DNA from: Antennarius striatus
Taxonomy: Eukaryota; Chordata; Actinopteri; Lophiiformes; Antennariidae
Assembly: GCF_040054535.1 (NCBI RefSeq)
Contig: NC_090796.1
Span: 8,306,501-8,370,500, forward strand
Length of the DNA: 64,000 nt
Reading direction: 5' to 3'
Shown here: piece after piece, positions 29,520-46,994 of the stretch
How the letters are laid out: the number at the start of each line of letters is the position of its first letter
How positions within the stretch are numbered: the stretch's first letter is position 1
The notes under the pieces: model-generated
The model's input: the letters and a program-made list of their open reading frames with translations, nothing else
Told to the model about the DNA's origin: nothing
The model's database searches: none
Position numbers and translations under genes: made by a program

Positions 29520-29627
29520 CCCTTGTCATCTTCTACAAAATGATTTTGGTCTTTTGTTATGAGCATTTTATGCGTGCGTTAAATGAAGTAGGCGAAAATA
29601 TTCTGTAAGATTAGTCGGCACAATGGA

Positions 29628-29653
29628 ACACACACACACACACACACACACAC
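29628..29653. repeat. Short (CA)n microsatellite
   Basis: Pure CA run just downstream of h1-0, the last dinucleotide array of this length before the right end of the window. Confidence 0.95.
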
Positions 29654-31786
29654 TAATATACGTATATTATAGTTGTTTTGGCATCAGAAATATTGCAAAG
29701 TTCACGTATGGAAGGTCCGATGAGAGGTAAGTTGTACCCCATGAAGACAGTGATTACAATGAGAACATGAAAAAAAAACTTTCTGGTTGTTTCTAATGTT
29801 ATGTTAAACTGCAAAAGGTACTACAGGAATATAACATCTAAAAAATTACTGAATGTTAAATATCTGAACTAGTACCCAAACTAAACCACTAATTTATTCT
29901 AAATCACTTAAACAAAATTGAAGGGACCTTGTAGGTCACCAGCAATACAGATTACAACCTTACAGACCGTGGAGGTCCTACAGAGAAAGAAAGACAAGTT
30001 TAAAAAATTTTAGGTAGTTGGTGATGAACACTCAAGATTAAAATAATAAATAATATTGATAATAAAAAGAGAGATCGTGCTCCTGCACACAGTTGCGTGC
30101 ATTCTGACTGCAGACGTGAAGGTTCATTCACAGCGCTTCAAACTACACTCGAAATACAACACCCGCTTTTCCACGAGTGGTCACAATGGATGGTAAACAC
30201 ACGTAGCGCTGACGCGTCCTGCCGTTCAGCAGAAACACAACACTGACCCCTTGTGGCCACAAGCAGGAAAAGCAGGATCGTGCCCGCTGCAACCAGGACG
30301 TCATCAGCAGTCATTTATATCAGTTATGGATTTATTACCCTAACAGCTTTCTGAAGAGTTTAAGACCATCAAATTATTTATTTTAAAAAGTTACTGAAGG
30401 CTTAACAATTAAAGTGGAGCATCCAGTTTCACAGTGGCATTCTGTTCAGGTATTCTTAGAGAAGTGTGAAAGCTATTACAATTACAGCAAGTGTTTTGTC
30501 ATTCCATTGATATGGCATTTATATTCTATTTTTTTACCTTAGTATTTCAGTTGCGTCACGCCATGCTTAAGTGGGTGGTCGTTTATGAATTTTGATACCT
30601 GAAGGTGGAAAACGAGCACCAAGTGTCCAACAATTTAAAATAAATCAACTTGAATTGTTTTAGATTAGCAAAATATACAATCTGTCAGTTGTTCTCAATA
30701 ACAGCAACTAAGAGTTTAAACACAGTTCAACGGATAGTATTTTCACAAAAATGCTTTTCCTGAATGCAGTCGTGTCAAAATGATGCAGCGTAATTCAAGT
30801 GTCCAAAGTTGTTTGTTGATCCCTCCTGTTCCAAACATGACACAAACCAGACACCAGGCGCTGGCAGCATTCCTCAGGTCCGTAATATTCCTGTGTTTGT
30901 GTTTTGCAACCATTTTATTCAAATCCCAGCAGATCTTTTTTTGGGGGGGCCTGAAGTCAGGCTATGTGGGCTGCCCCTTCAGATAGATCCACAACTTTTT
31001 CTGGTAGATCTTTGTGGATCGTCACGGGGTTGACTTTATGCTCATGGAGCCCTGATGTAGACTTTGGATCTTATCAGAAATAAACAACACTTGGGTGCTT
31101 GGTTGGCAAATTTTTTTAACAGCAACTAAATTGCAAATATGAGGTATGGTATGAGGGGGATGAGTAATTTTCTGACAGCAGATGTCAGTAATATCAGAGT
31201 TTTGGTAGAACAAAGTGTTATAATACTTTGTGGAAGTGGAAAAATATTTGAAATGGAATCTTTAATTTTGTTATTGTGAACAGCTGACATACAGCAGAGG
31301 ATTTTTCCACTAAACCCTAATATACCTTCTGACCACATCATATTGTTATATCATACCTTTCATGCTCTCCGCCACAAGCACCACAGTTCGCTCCTTTATT
31401 AGGCATTTAAAACGATTTTAAGTAAGAAAACAGCCACGATAAAAATTCAGACGTGTTTTCTGCAGCAGCAGGTCCCCAGCTATGTCAGTCACATATGAGC
31501 CACGGACACGACTGACTCATGTTCTAATTATAATAACATCCCAGTGGCAGATTACGTAACAAAGGTAAGATGTGTGCACAATGTCAGGTGCATGTGAACC
31601 AATGGACAGATTATTAACTTATTTCAGTCTGTAAATTCAATCCATTTTCATGTGAGCAAAAGAAACTGAGTGGAAGGAGAAAGAATATTCTCTTTCAAAC
31701 TTTGCAATTTTGATATTTTCCCATTTTCTTTTTCTGTGCAGGTGCATTAAAAAATTGCCAATTTTCTTTTGTGCACATTCACCATT

Positions 31787-32068
31787 TCAGAGCAGATCAC
31801 TCAAGGCCTTACCGCTAAAAACACTGCATTTTAAATTCTCTTCGTAAATAATATGCTTAGGAGGCAAACAACATGCTATGAATATTCGCAGCTGCTTGAC
31901 TTTTTCACGGACCTCCGGTCTCTGTGGTTGCTCGGTCAAAACGACCAGATCACTGCCGAGTTCCGGTTGCAGTCGATCCATGCAGTCAAAAAATGTTTCA
32001 TTTTGCTTTGGTTCTTCAGTCGAGCCAATGTGGCATGTTTCTGCATGATGCATAAGAGAACACTGCAT
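31787..32068 (-). other. Unassigned 93-codon open frame
   Basis: The frame reads MHHAETCHIG, TFFDCMDRLQPELGSDLV and QPQRPEVREKVKQLRIFIACC. It has a normal amino-acid composition, unlike the low-complexity frames elsewhere, but no family I recognise. It lies beyond the rhot2 stop codon on the same strand, so it could be untranslated 3' UTR, an old retroelement piece or chance. Confidence 0.2.
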
Positions 32069-32517
32069 GTATATAAAACCTGGCCAATCTCATCATTCAT
32101 ACCAAACAGTAACAGAGGAGAAAGAGGTAAGACACAAACGTTTTCCTGCCTCTCGTCTCCTCTAATAAAGCACCTCTTTGGACATGAACAGCCCTTCATG
32201 TACCAATGCACCGGGAGCCCAGTTGGAGTAAATAAGGCAGAGAAAGCAGGGGACAACAGCATGGGGAATAATGTGATCAACGTCTTCCAGCAGCGCTGGG
32301 ACTTTTGCAATCAACTGACTGAGAGGCTAAGAGATGAAGGCAGACACTGAGAAAAAAAAACCCAAAGCGGTATGGAGAGTTCCCTGGGAGCCTGTGGGCC
32401 AAAAAATAAATTGATGCAGGCTCAGGGCAGTTCTGACTGCTGTGGTTCTGGATCTGGTCTCATAAATCTTGATGGATGGGTATCAGCGTGGGGAAAATAA
32501 GCTCAGCTGGCTGTTGA

Positions 32518-39105
<6,588 letters not shown>

Positions 39106-39668
39106 GTTTTCTTTCTGCTTGAACAACAGTCAGTCTCACAGCAATACTACGGTGACATGTAGCTTTCATTTGAGTCTCAAAATGTTAGTTTAAATAAAAT
39201 GTGGTCCCCTCCACAAAGATAAACACCCAAGGTGAAACCATATTATTCCGGTTCACGTAGGGGGGAAAGCGCCCCCTACTGGTGGAACAGAGCGCCTGCT
39301 GCCTGCGCTGAGTAAAGTTCATCCAGTCAACGAAAGAACAAATGTACAGTAATGATAATAAATATGATATACGGTAACACAGTAACATACAGTGACATGT
39401 AGTTACAATTAGGCAGAACACATGCTTTACAGGAAATCATTAATACAACATTAATGCAACCAATACATTGGAAAGGGCAAACATGACTTCATATTAATTA
39501 TTATTAATATTAATTAATAAGCCCATTTTACTTTAAACTGAAGTGATTATCCTCGCAGAATCATTTCTTTGTGTGTGGTTAATATGTTCCTTGATGATAA
39601 AATGTTGCACTGAAGATTTTTTTTTAACTCTATATGCTGCTTGTTTTTCTCATTTATATGTAATTCAT

Positions 39669-39945
39669 AACGGTGGCGCAGTGGGTAGCGCTGTCGCCGC
39701 ACAGCAAGGTAGTAGCGGGTTCGAGTCCCGGTCTGTGCGGAGTTTGCACGTTCTCCCCGTGTCTGCGTGGGTTCCTCTCCGAGTTCTCCGGCTTTCCCCA
39801 CCTCCAAAAACGTGCGCTTCAGGTTGGACGTTCAAACTTGCCCGTAGTGTGTGAGTGTGAGCGTGATTGTGAGGTTGTCTGTCTTTGTGTGGCTCCGCAG
39901 CTCACTGGCCTCATGCCCTATGACATCTGGAATAGGTAGTCCAGC
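39669..39945 (+). mobile_element. tRNA-headed SINE-like repeat, copy 2 (plus orientation)
   Basis: It begins with a tRNA-like head: A-box-like GTGGCGCAGTGGGTAGCGC (about 39672-39690) and B box GGGTTCGAGTCCC (39718-39730). The family body follows (GGAGTTTGCACGTTCTCCCC, GTGTCTGCGTGGGTTC, TTCTCCGGCTTTCCC) and then the ATGCCCTATGACATCTGG end. It is the best preserved copy for seeing the RNA polymerase III promoter. Confidence 0.9.
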
Positions 39946-40489
39946 TGCCCATAAATCAATTTATGAATGGAGGATACATTTAACACGATATAAAGGACAA
40001 CTACAGAAAAAAGGTTCGAAATGATGGGTACTTTTCTCAACCGGTCAATTTTCTTCACCATTAATTAAAGTATTATCTACATCTACTTAATCTGAAAGGA
40101 TGTGTATTTTAAGAAAGTAGAAAATTCTTTCATTTGTTATTTAGTAATTTAGTCCCTCAATGGGGAAATTATTTTTTCCACCCAACACACTTTCACATAT
40201 ATGCTAACTGAAGCTCATGCATGCGCACATTTATTTGCATGGAAAAGATGCAAGTAAGGGATAGAGACGGCAGAATGAAGAGCGGGCATTTAGCAGCACC
40301 CGGTTCGTGCAGCTTAGTGAATTAAAACCTCTCCAGCTACCATTTCACACTCCATAATTTGGTTGGGGCTGGTCTTGAAAATTTTTTAATTGAATAAGTG
40401 TCAAAATGTGTCTATCGAACAATTTCTGTTATCAGTGTGCATTATGCAGCATAAATAAAAGGAAGGGAAAGAACAGCAAAAAGAACCCC

Positions 40490-41515
40490 TGTTCCCAGTG
40501 CATATTGGACTCCAGCAGGGCTGCCCTCTATCACCGGTTCTGTTCATAATCTTTATGGACAGAATTTCTAGGCGCAGCCAGGATCTGGAGGGAGTCCAGT
40601 TTGGGGACCAAAGGATTTCATCTCTGCTTTTTGTGGGCGATGTTGTCCTGTCGGCCTCACCAAACCTGGACCTTCAGTGTGCACTGGGACGGTTTGCAGC
40701 TGAGTGTGGGATGAGGATCAGCATCTCTAAATCCGAGGCCATTTTTCTTGACCGGAAACGATTGGTGTGCCCGCTTTAGGTCGGTGGAGAGTCTTTGCCT
40801 CAAGTGGAGGAGTTTAAGTATCTTGGGGTCTTGTTCATGAGTGAACTGAAGAAGTCTCTTGGATGAGAAATGAAACGTCTTCAAGAACTTTCTTAACGTC
40901 CAGTGGATTGACTTAAACAGCTTTTGGATAACAATGACCTGGATGACTGAGAACCTACACAGACTTCACGAGTAAGGGAAGGATGGAACGTGAGCTTGAC
41001 AGACGGATCGGTGCAGCTTCCGCAGTGATGCGGTCGCTGTGTAGGTCTGTCGGGATGAAGAAGAGAGTCGCAAGACTAAGCTCTCGATTAAGTCAATCTA
41101 CGTTCTTACTCTCACCTATGGTCATGATCTTGGGTCATGACCAAAAGGACAAGATCCCAGATACAAGTGGCTGAAATGAGTTTTCCCCATAGAGTGGCTG
41201 GGCGTACCCTTAGAGATAGGGTGAGGAGCTCAGTCACCAGGGAGGAGCTCGGAGTAGAGCCACTGCTCCTCCGCCTCGAGCAGGGCCAGTTGGGGTGGCT
41301 CGGGAATCTGTTCTGGATGCCTCCTGGACGCCTCCCTGGGGAGGTGTTCCGACCTAGGACACGCTGGAGGGGCTGTCTCTCAGCTGGCCTGGGAACGCCT
41401 CAGATTACCCCCAGAGGAGGTGTCTGGGGAGAGGGAAGTATGGGCATCCCTCCTGATACTGTTGCCCCCGCGACCCGACACCGGATAAGCGGTTGAAAAT
41501 GGATGGATGGAAGAA
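40490..41515 (+). mobile_element. Truncated, frameshifted non-LTR retrotransposon (Rex1/L2-like) relic
   Basis: The 5'-truncated ORF2 starts in the reverse-transcriptase palm: GLQQGCPLSPVLFIIFMDRI, then LLFVGDVVLSASPNLDL, where fish relatives have FADDVVLLAS, so the catalytic Asp pair is broken (VGD). It continues in other frames with DRRIGAASAVMRSLCRSVG (about 41000) and VAEMSFPHRVAGRTLRDRVR to LLLRLEQGQLGWLGNLFWMPPGRLP (41160-41340). The 3' end is GGATAAGCGGTTGAAAATGG with a GGATGGATGG tail, typical of fish LINEs. At least two frameshifts make it inactive. Confidence 0.88.
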
Positions 41516-41919
41516 CAGCGAGTACTCAACATATTTTGCTTTTTCCTTTCCTAATGCTTGTTTGTTCATTATTCAGAATCAAAATTTAAGATAATTAAGA
41601 CAGAAAAGAACCACTCTGCTTAAACCTTAAGGATCTGAAATCAAACAACCAGGTGTCATTCTGGCCACAGAAAGGTGTAAATGTTGGTGGCTACAGTGTG
41701 TGCAAGACTTATTACTGAAGGGAAAAGCTGATGAAAATACAAGACCTGAACTGAAACCCCTGAGAAAAACAAAATTTTGCAGGAATGTCAGTTAAATTCG
41801 TGGAAAGTCAATGAGATCCGTCCAAAATTTGTCCAAATTGTTAAACAGTCCATCATCATTTTAATTTCTTAGCAGCAGTAAGCAGTATGCGGACACACGT
41901 GACAAGAGTAATTTTGTTC

Positions 41920-41925
41920 TTTATT
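41920..41925 (-). other. Polyadenylation signal AATAAA of wdr90
   Basis: On the minus strand AATAAA occurs 314 bases after the wdr90 stop codon. This would give a 3' UTR of about 0.33 kb. It is the first canonical signal I noticed downstream of the stop. Confidence 0.6.
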
Positions 41926-42238
41926 CAAAACATATCACAGCATAGCCCAGGAAAAAAATGTATCTACTGTTTTCAAGTAGCAGAAATTAGAGGCACACAT
42001 TCTGATTTAAGGTAACACCTAAAATAAATAATTAACACAATTAAAGTTAACATTAAAAAAAAGGTATAAACAAAACTTACATGTTAAAATGTCTGTTGCT
42101 AGCATACATATAGAACATAATCAATTAACAAGTTTTATATAAAAATCTTCTTTAAACAATTATTTCTACTTTTGGGTGAAATTAATGAACAAGGCACTTG
42201 TGTAATCTGAAAGATATTTAAAAAAAGATGTGCTTCCT

Positions 42239-45200
42239 TCAGAAGTCCTGAACCTGCCAAAGCAGGATCTCATTTTGGGATAGAGTGAACAGGAACCTCC
42301 CAGAGGAGGAGAAGTGGCACTTCTGCAGGGAGTCACTGTGCAGCATAAAGTCCTGGAACCTTCCGCTGGATGACTTGATCAACTTCAACACTCGCTCTGA
42401 TCAGAAATTAGGAACATAATGAAATACTGGTTAGAACCATAAACTACTGAGATCTAATTACCTTCCTGGAACAATATAGACACACAGGAATCTACCTTTC
42501 GATCCCACAGCTATAAGTTGTCTCACAGAAGAGAGGCTGAAACATGTGGCCCAGTGGGGCAGAGCAATTTTTTTAGTTATCTGTAGTTAAAAACAAAACA
42601 AAACACACAGACACACAAAGATCAGTATATACACAAACATTTATGGACATTCTATTGGCAGCCAAGTGGTAGAGGGAAGAAACAGGGGCGTTATAGTACT
42701 TGTTTTTTGGCCAGGCTGTAGAACAAGAGCTCTTTTTCTTCCCCGTAACCGGTGTAGACCACCAGACTGGGGTCTGCTGGACAGATAGCAGCCAGGCTGG
42801 GAGGAGGGCTGCCGTCCTACAACAAAAACATTAAAGGTGTTACCATCAAATGTGGACTAGCTTTAATACGCAAACATGTGCCTTGACCTGAGGTAAAATT
42901 CAAATAATAAGTAAATCCAAAAACTGAAATGAAACAGACAGTACCTCACAATAGACTGGAGCAGGAAATGTCAGCCAGTCAAGCAGGCCACACTTATCTC
43001 TGGACCAATCAGCAGCCCACACACTGACACGTCTGTCAGCGCTGGCAGCCAACCACATCTCGTTTCCTTCCAGGCCAAACTTCTTACACTGACAATTAGA
43101 TGACGAAAGAAGCAAAAGGACAATTTCAGAAATCCTTTTTTTTTTTTTTTAGAGTTTCACATAAGATGACCTTAAGAAACAAACTCATTTTATATTACAG
43201 CTTTTTGATAATTGTACAGGATATAAATGCAGTTAATTAAAGTGTCTGAGTACTCAGTAAGTCTGATAAGCGACTGCTGTTCCAGAAATGCCTGAGGAGC
43301 ACATTCTCATATTGTGTGGTTGATGACTGTAAAACTGTTAAAACTTCCTTTTGTTCTGCTTCAGTGAGCTGACCTGTTCCTTCACACACTGGATGGTGGT
43401 AACGGACGCTCCTTTGTGGTCTTTGATGACCCGGATGGTTGTTCCATTCACTGGGTCGCTGACAGCTATCAGACCATTCTTCCCCGCCGACAGGATCATG
43501 TGACCTGCAGAAAACCAACAACAGTACAATGAGTTTTATTACCAGCACATCATGAGTGAAGTGAAAGGGTCTTCTCATAACTACCTAACCCAACTTTGAC
43601 CCATCCTTTCAAAATTTCTAATAAAAAAGAAAACATTTGTTGTTAAACAGCGTAAAGTCCTGCTATCGTCTATCACCATCAGTCGAGTACAGGACAGAAG
43701 TGACGGCCACGCGATGAGGATGCAGCTTCATCTCCATCTCTGAGGAGGCAAGTCGGAAGATCCTAAGGCTACCATCGCTGTATCCTGCAGCCAAACATGC
43801 TTTATCTGAACTGGATGAAGGGCTCCAGCATACACAGCCACAGGCCTGACAGGATGATCAAGAGGGTGGTATTATTTATGTCCAAGTGCACTGTGGATGT
43901 CTCAAAGCTGCGGTGTAATGCCTCACCTGGTTGAGCACCTGGAACTGCACCACCAGCTCGTTGCTCGGGACCAACCACACCCTCACACTGCCGTCCTCAC
44001 TGCAGGTGGCAAAATGTCTTTCGTCTGAGCTGAATACGATGTCGTTCACCTGGACAAAAGAGAGGAGAGCACACTGCAGATGTTTGATTGTGGATAAGAG
44101 GTTTTTTAAAAACTTTTAATACAAAAAAAAAAAAAAAACACACAAGAACTTAAAATGAAGGAGAGGATACCAGAAGGGAGGGAGTTTTCTTCAACATCCT
44201 TCCTGCAATCATCTACATTTATTAAGACTTAGGAAAGGAGGTGGGTTTTAAGAAAATAGAAATAAAAAATGTCTTTTAACTGTCCATGTGGGAAATTTCT
44301 TTCCTATCTGATATAATTTGCACACATACAGGCCACAGCATGCACATACACATGCACTCGCACACACACATGTGAACCACATAAAAGCAAGTACAGTATA
44401 AACCAAAAATGAGCTTGACATTAAAAAACCTTTTATTCAAAAGAAGGTGATTAATATGAGAAAGGCTTTCAAAGAGTATAAAATACACCATTTTTATCTG
44501 AAACAAGTGCTGAAAGCTTGTTTTTCTTCTTAAGCTAAACTACCTGTCAGTGAGGTAACACCAGCAGCTCCGTGAAACCTGTTTTCTATTACAGATTGTG
44601 TAGCCAAAGGCCGATACACAGACATGTTCCCAGTATAGTAACTTGTTGTAATTAAGAAAACAAAAATACGTGAAAAGAGCCTCTGTGATAAACAGCTGTT
44701 CTACTGCATTTCGTGTTCATCACCAGATGCTTTGGACTGTGCTTATAGCCTTGATTCACTGGTACCTTAGTCTTGTGTCCGCTGACCAGCCGGACGCTGC
44801 TGTTGTCTGACCAGTTGATGTACCAGAGGGTTCCTGCAGTGGTGCCAACGATGCCCATGTCCACTGTGCTGTCAAACGCTGCACTGACCGTCGTCCCATC
44901 CAGCATTATCTCCTGTGCCAACACAACCATGCCTGTCCCACTACAGGACACAAACAGGGAACCACAATGAACCACTTAAATAAAACAATGTGGTACTAAT
45001 ACTATGGAGCGCTTGCAGTCCGTTAAAGATGATTAAATTAAATTTATGGAACTGCCTGGATAAGACTCAGGTCGCAATACAGAGGAGAACGAGATACAAA
45101 CCTGCCTTCCACTCTTTCGACCTTTTCCTCAGGCTTCATACGAAGCACAGCTCCTACGTCCCACAGCTGCAACCAGCGGGTGTTGCTACCTGTCAACAGC

Positions 45201-46994
45201 CGGTTCTCCCGACACAGCAGCACTCCTGCATCGCAACAACCAGAAAATTTTAAATTGCAAAAATGAGAACTGTATGAAATCAAACAACATAAGAACTTCG
45301 AACCAAAAATATTTCATAAGAAGACGGGTAGAACATGCAAAGGGTTCGCATGTACCGATCTCGCCCTTGTTCGCTTCCCAGGTCATGAAGCAATGGTGTG
45401 TGCTGACATCCCAAGAGCAAATGTGTCCTCGATTGGTGGCGGTGAACAGAATGGAATCCATGTGGTAGCACAGTGCCGTCATCTCCACATTGCCCACCTC
45501 TACTGGTGCTGTCACCCGGTGAACCTGTAAGGGTGACAGCATGGCTGATCCTCATGTACCAAAGCCAAATACAAGAAAGGTGATAGTTTTGAGGAGAACC
45601 CAGCCCCCTTTTTAAGTCAATAAAATAAGATAGATAATAAGATAGATAGATAAGTGGACCCCATTTGGTCAAATATGTTCTTACAGTCGTGTTGTGTCCA
45701 TTACTTTAAAGATTAGAAAATCAAAACTCTCATTTTGCTATCCAATCATGGAGCTTTCCTGATCACTCCTGACCCAAAAGGTGAAAGACATCTATAAAAT
45801 TACCGTTTTAATTTGTGTGCCCAGAATATTTAATCATTTTTGAGTCACTAGAATTACCAGTAATCTCAGTCTTTTGTCCTTGAATTCAACACACAATGTG
45901 TAGATGAATGGTTGCTCGACATTAGGATTTAAAGGCACCTGCAAACTTTGTTTTGTTTTTTTCGCCTGTGTGTTACCTGCTTTTCTCCTACATTCAACAG
46001 GAACTCATACCTCGAGTTTTAAAAAAAAAACATTCGTGTTTTTCTGTGGTTATTCACCTTGAGGTCAACAATAGAGCCATGTGACTGGATGAGGCAGAAG
46101 TTAACCCTTTGGCTTCCCACAAAGCCCAGCTCGCTGGCTGATGAGGGGCTGAAGGCCAAATCATGGATCGGTCCAGAAACACTAATGCTGGACAGGAGCT
46201 GGAAGGCCCTCGTGCTCCACAGAGCCACTACTGGTTCAGAAAAATCTCCTACAGGTTGTTAAGAGGAATCAATGCTCAGCAAAGGGACAGTCTCATTACT
46301 TTAATCCATTGTGTCAAGCTATGCAAAAGGTTAAATTTAGATTCAAATGTTACTGACCAGCAGAGAGAAAGAAGCGATCATCCCTGGAGAAAGCAAGACT
46401 TTGCACCTCACCCTTATGGTAGGAGATGGTATTCTGACATGTGCCACTTTGAACGTGCCAAATACAGATGAGGCTTCTGCTATTACTGCTGCCAGATGCT
46501 GATGCCAGTATCTGGACAGGGGACAAAAAATCAAAACAAACAGAGTGACTTCATTTTATATTCTAATTCCATAAAACATAGGAATATAAATGTGAAATCA
46601 AGAGGAATGAAGTACTTGTGCGTCGTTTGTGACTGCAAGACAAGAGATCTCCTCGCTGTGGCCCTGTAAATGTCTTGGACGTCCCGTGTGGAAGTACTCC
46701 ACCACCACCACACAGCCACAAGAGTATGCAAACAAACCTGAGACAGAAATCAATCACTGGAATTTTTGCACATTAGTTACTTTCCATTCATTCTATATGA
46801 ATGCATGTATACTTTACTGTTCACAACAACTGAACACTTGGATATAGCATTCCTAACATTCTAGACAACATTCCAGTATAGTCCTAACAACCTTGCTCAG
46901 GTCTCCACACCATATTGCCACGCCCATTTCCATTGTAGCCAATCACTGCTTTCAGCTTTACACACTCTTCTCCTGGTTGGGGAGCGACAGGAGC
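42239..46994 (-). CDS. wdr90: wdr90 coding exons 30-43: second WD40 block and C terminus
   Basis: Exons: 46892-46994, 46616-46737, 46358-46511, 46058-46248, 45356-45524, 45102-45225, 44766-44940, 43927-44049, 43677-43845, 43374-43504, 42945-43088, 42700-42816, 42496-42580, 42239-42396. The block opens with LKAVIGYNGNGRGNMVWRP, parallel to the start of the first block. Repeat ends include LICIWHV, HICSWDV, WLQLWDV, SVRVWLV, RVSVWAADW and EILLWQV near the C terminus. DGTTVSAAFDSTVDMGIVGT and ATCSEDGSVRVW are strongly conserved in the family. The protein ends QNEILLWQVQDF. Confidence 0.95.

Larger units (their letters stand above)
29541..32517. other. Spacer between h1-0 and rhot2
   Basis: The spacer starts past the h1-0 polyadenylation site and ends at the rhot2 stop codon, so its right part must include the rhot2 3' UTR (both run towards each other). 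It holds a short CA array (29628-29653) and AT-rich DNA. Two overlapping antisense open frames at 31787-32350 are unassigned. Confidence 0.65.
39106..42238. other. Spacer between wdr90 and rhot2
   Basis: It contains the rhot2 5' region (from 39106), a plus-strand SINE (39669-39945), a broken LINE (40490-41515) and the wdr90 3' UTR (to about 41900). The remainder (39200-39650 and 39950-40480) is AT-rich with no visible gene. Confidence 0.75.

Noticed and set aside
39669-39740. A functional tRNA gene
   Set aside because: A- and B-box-like blocks are present but no full cloverleaf or terminator. The following body matches the SINE family.
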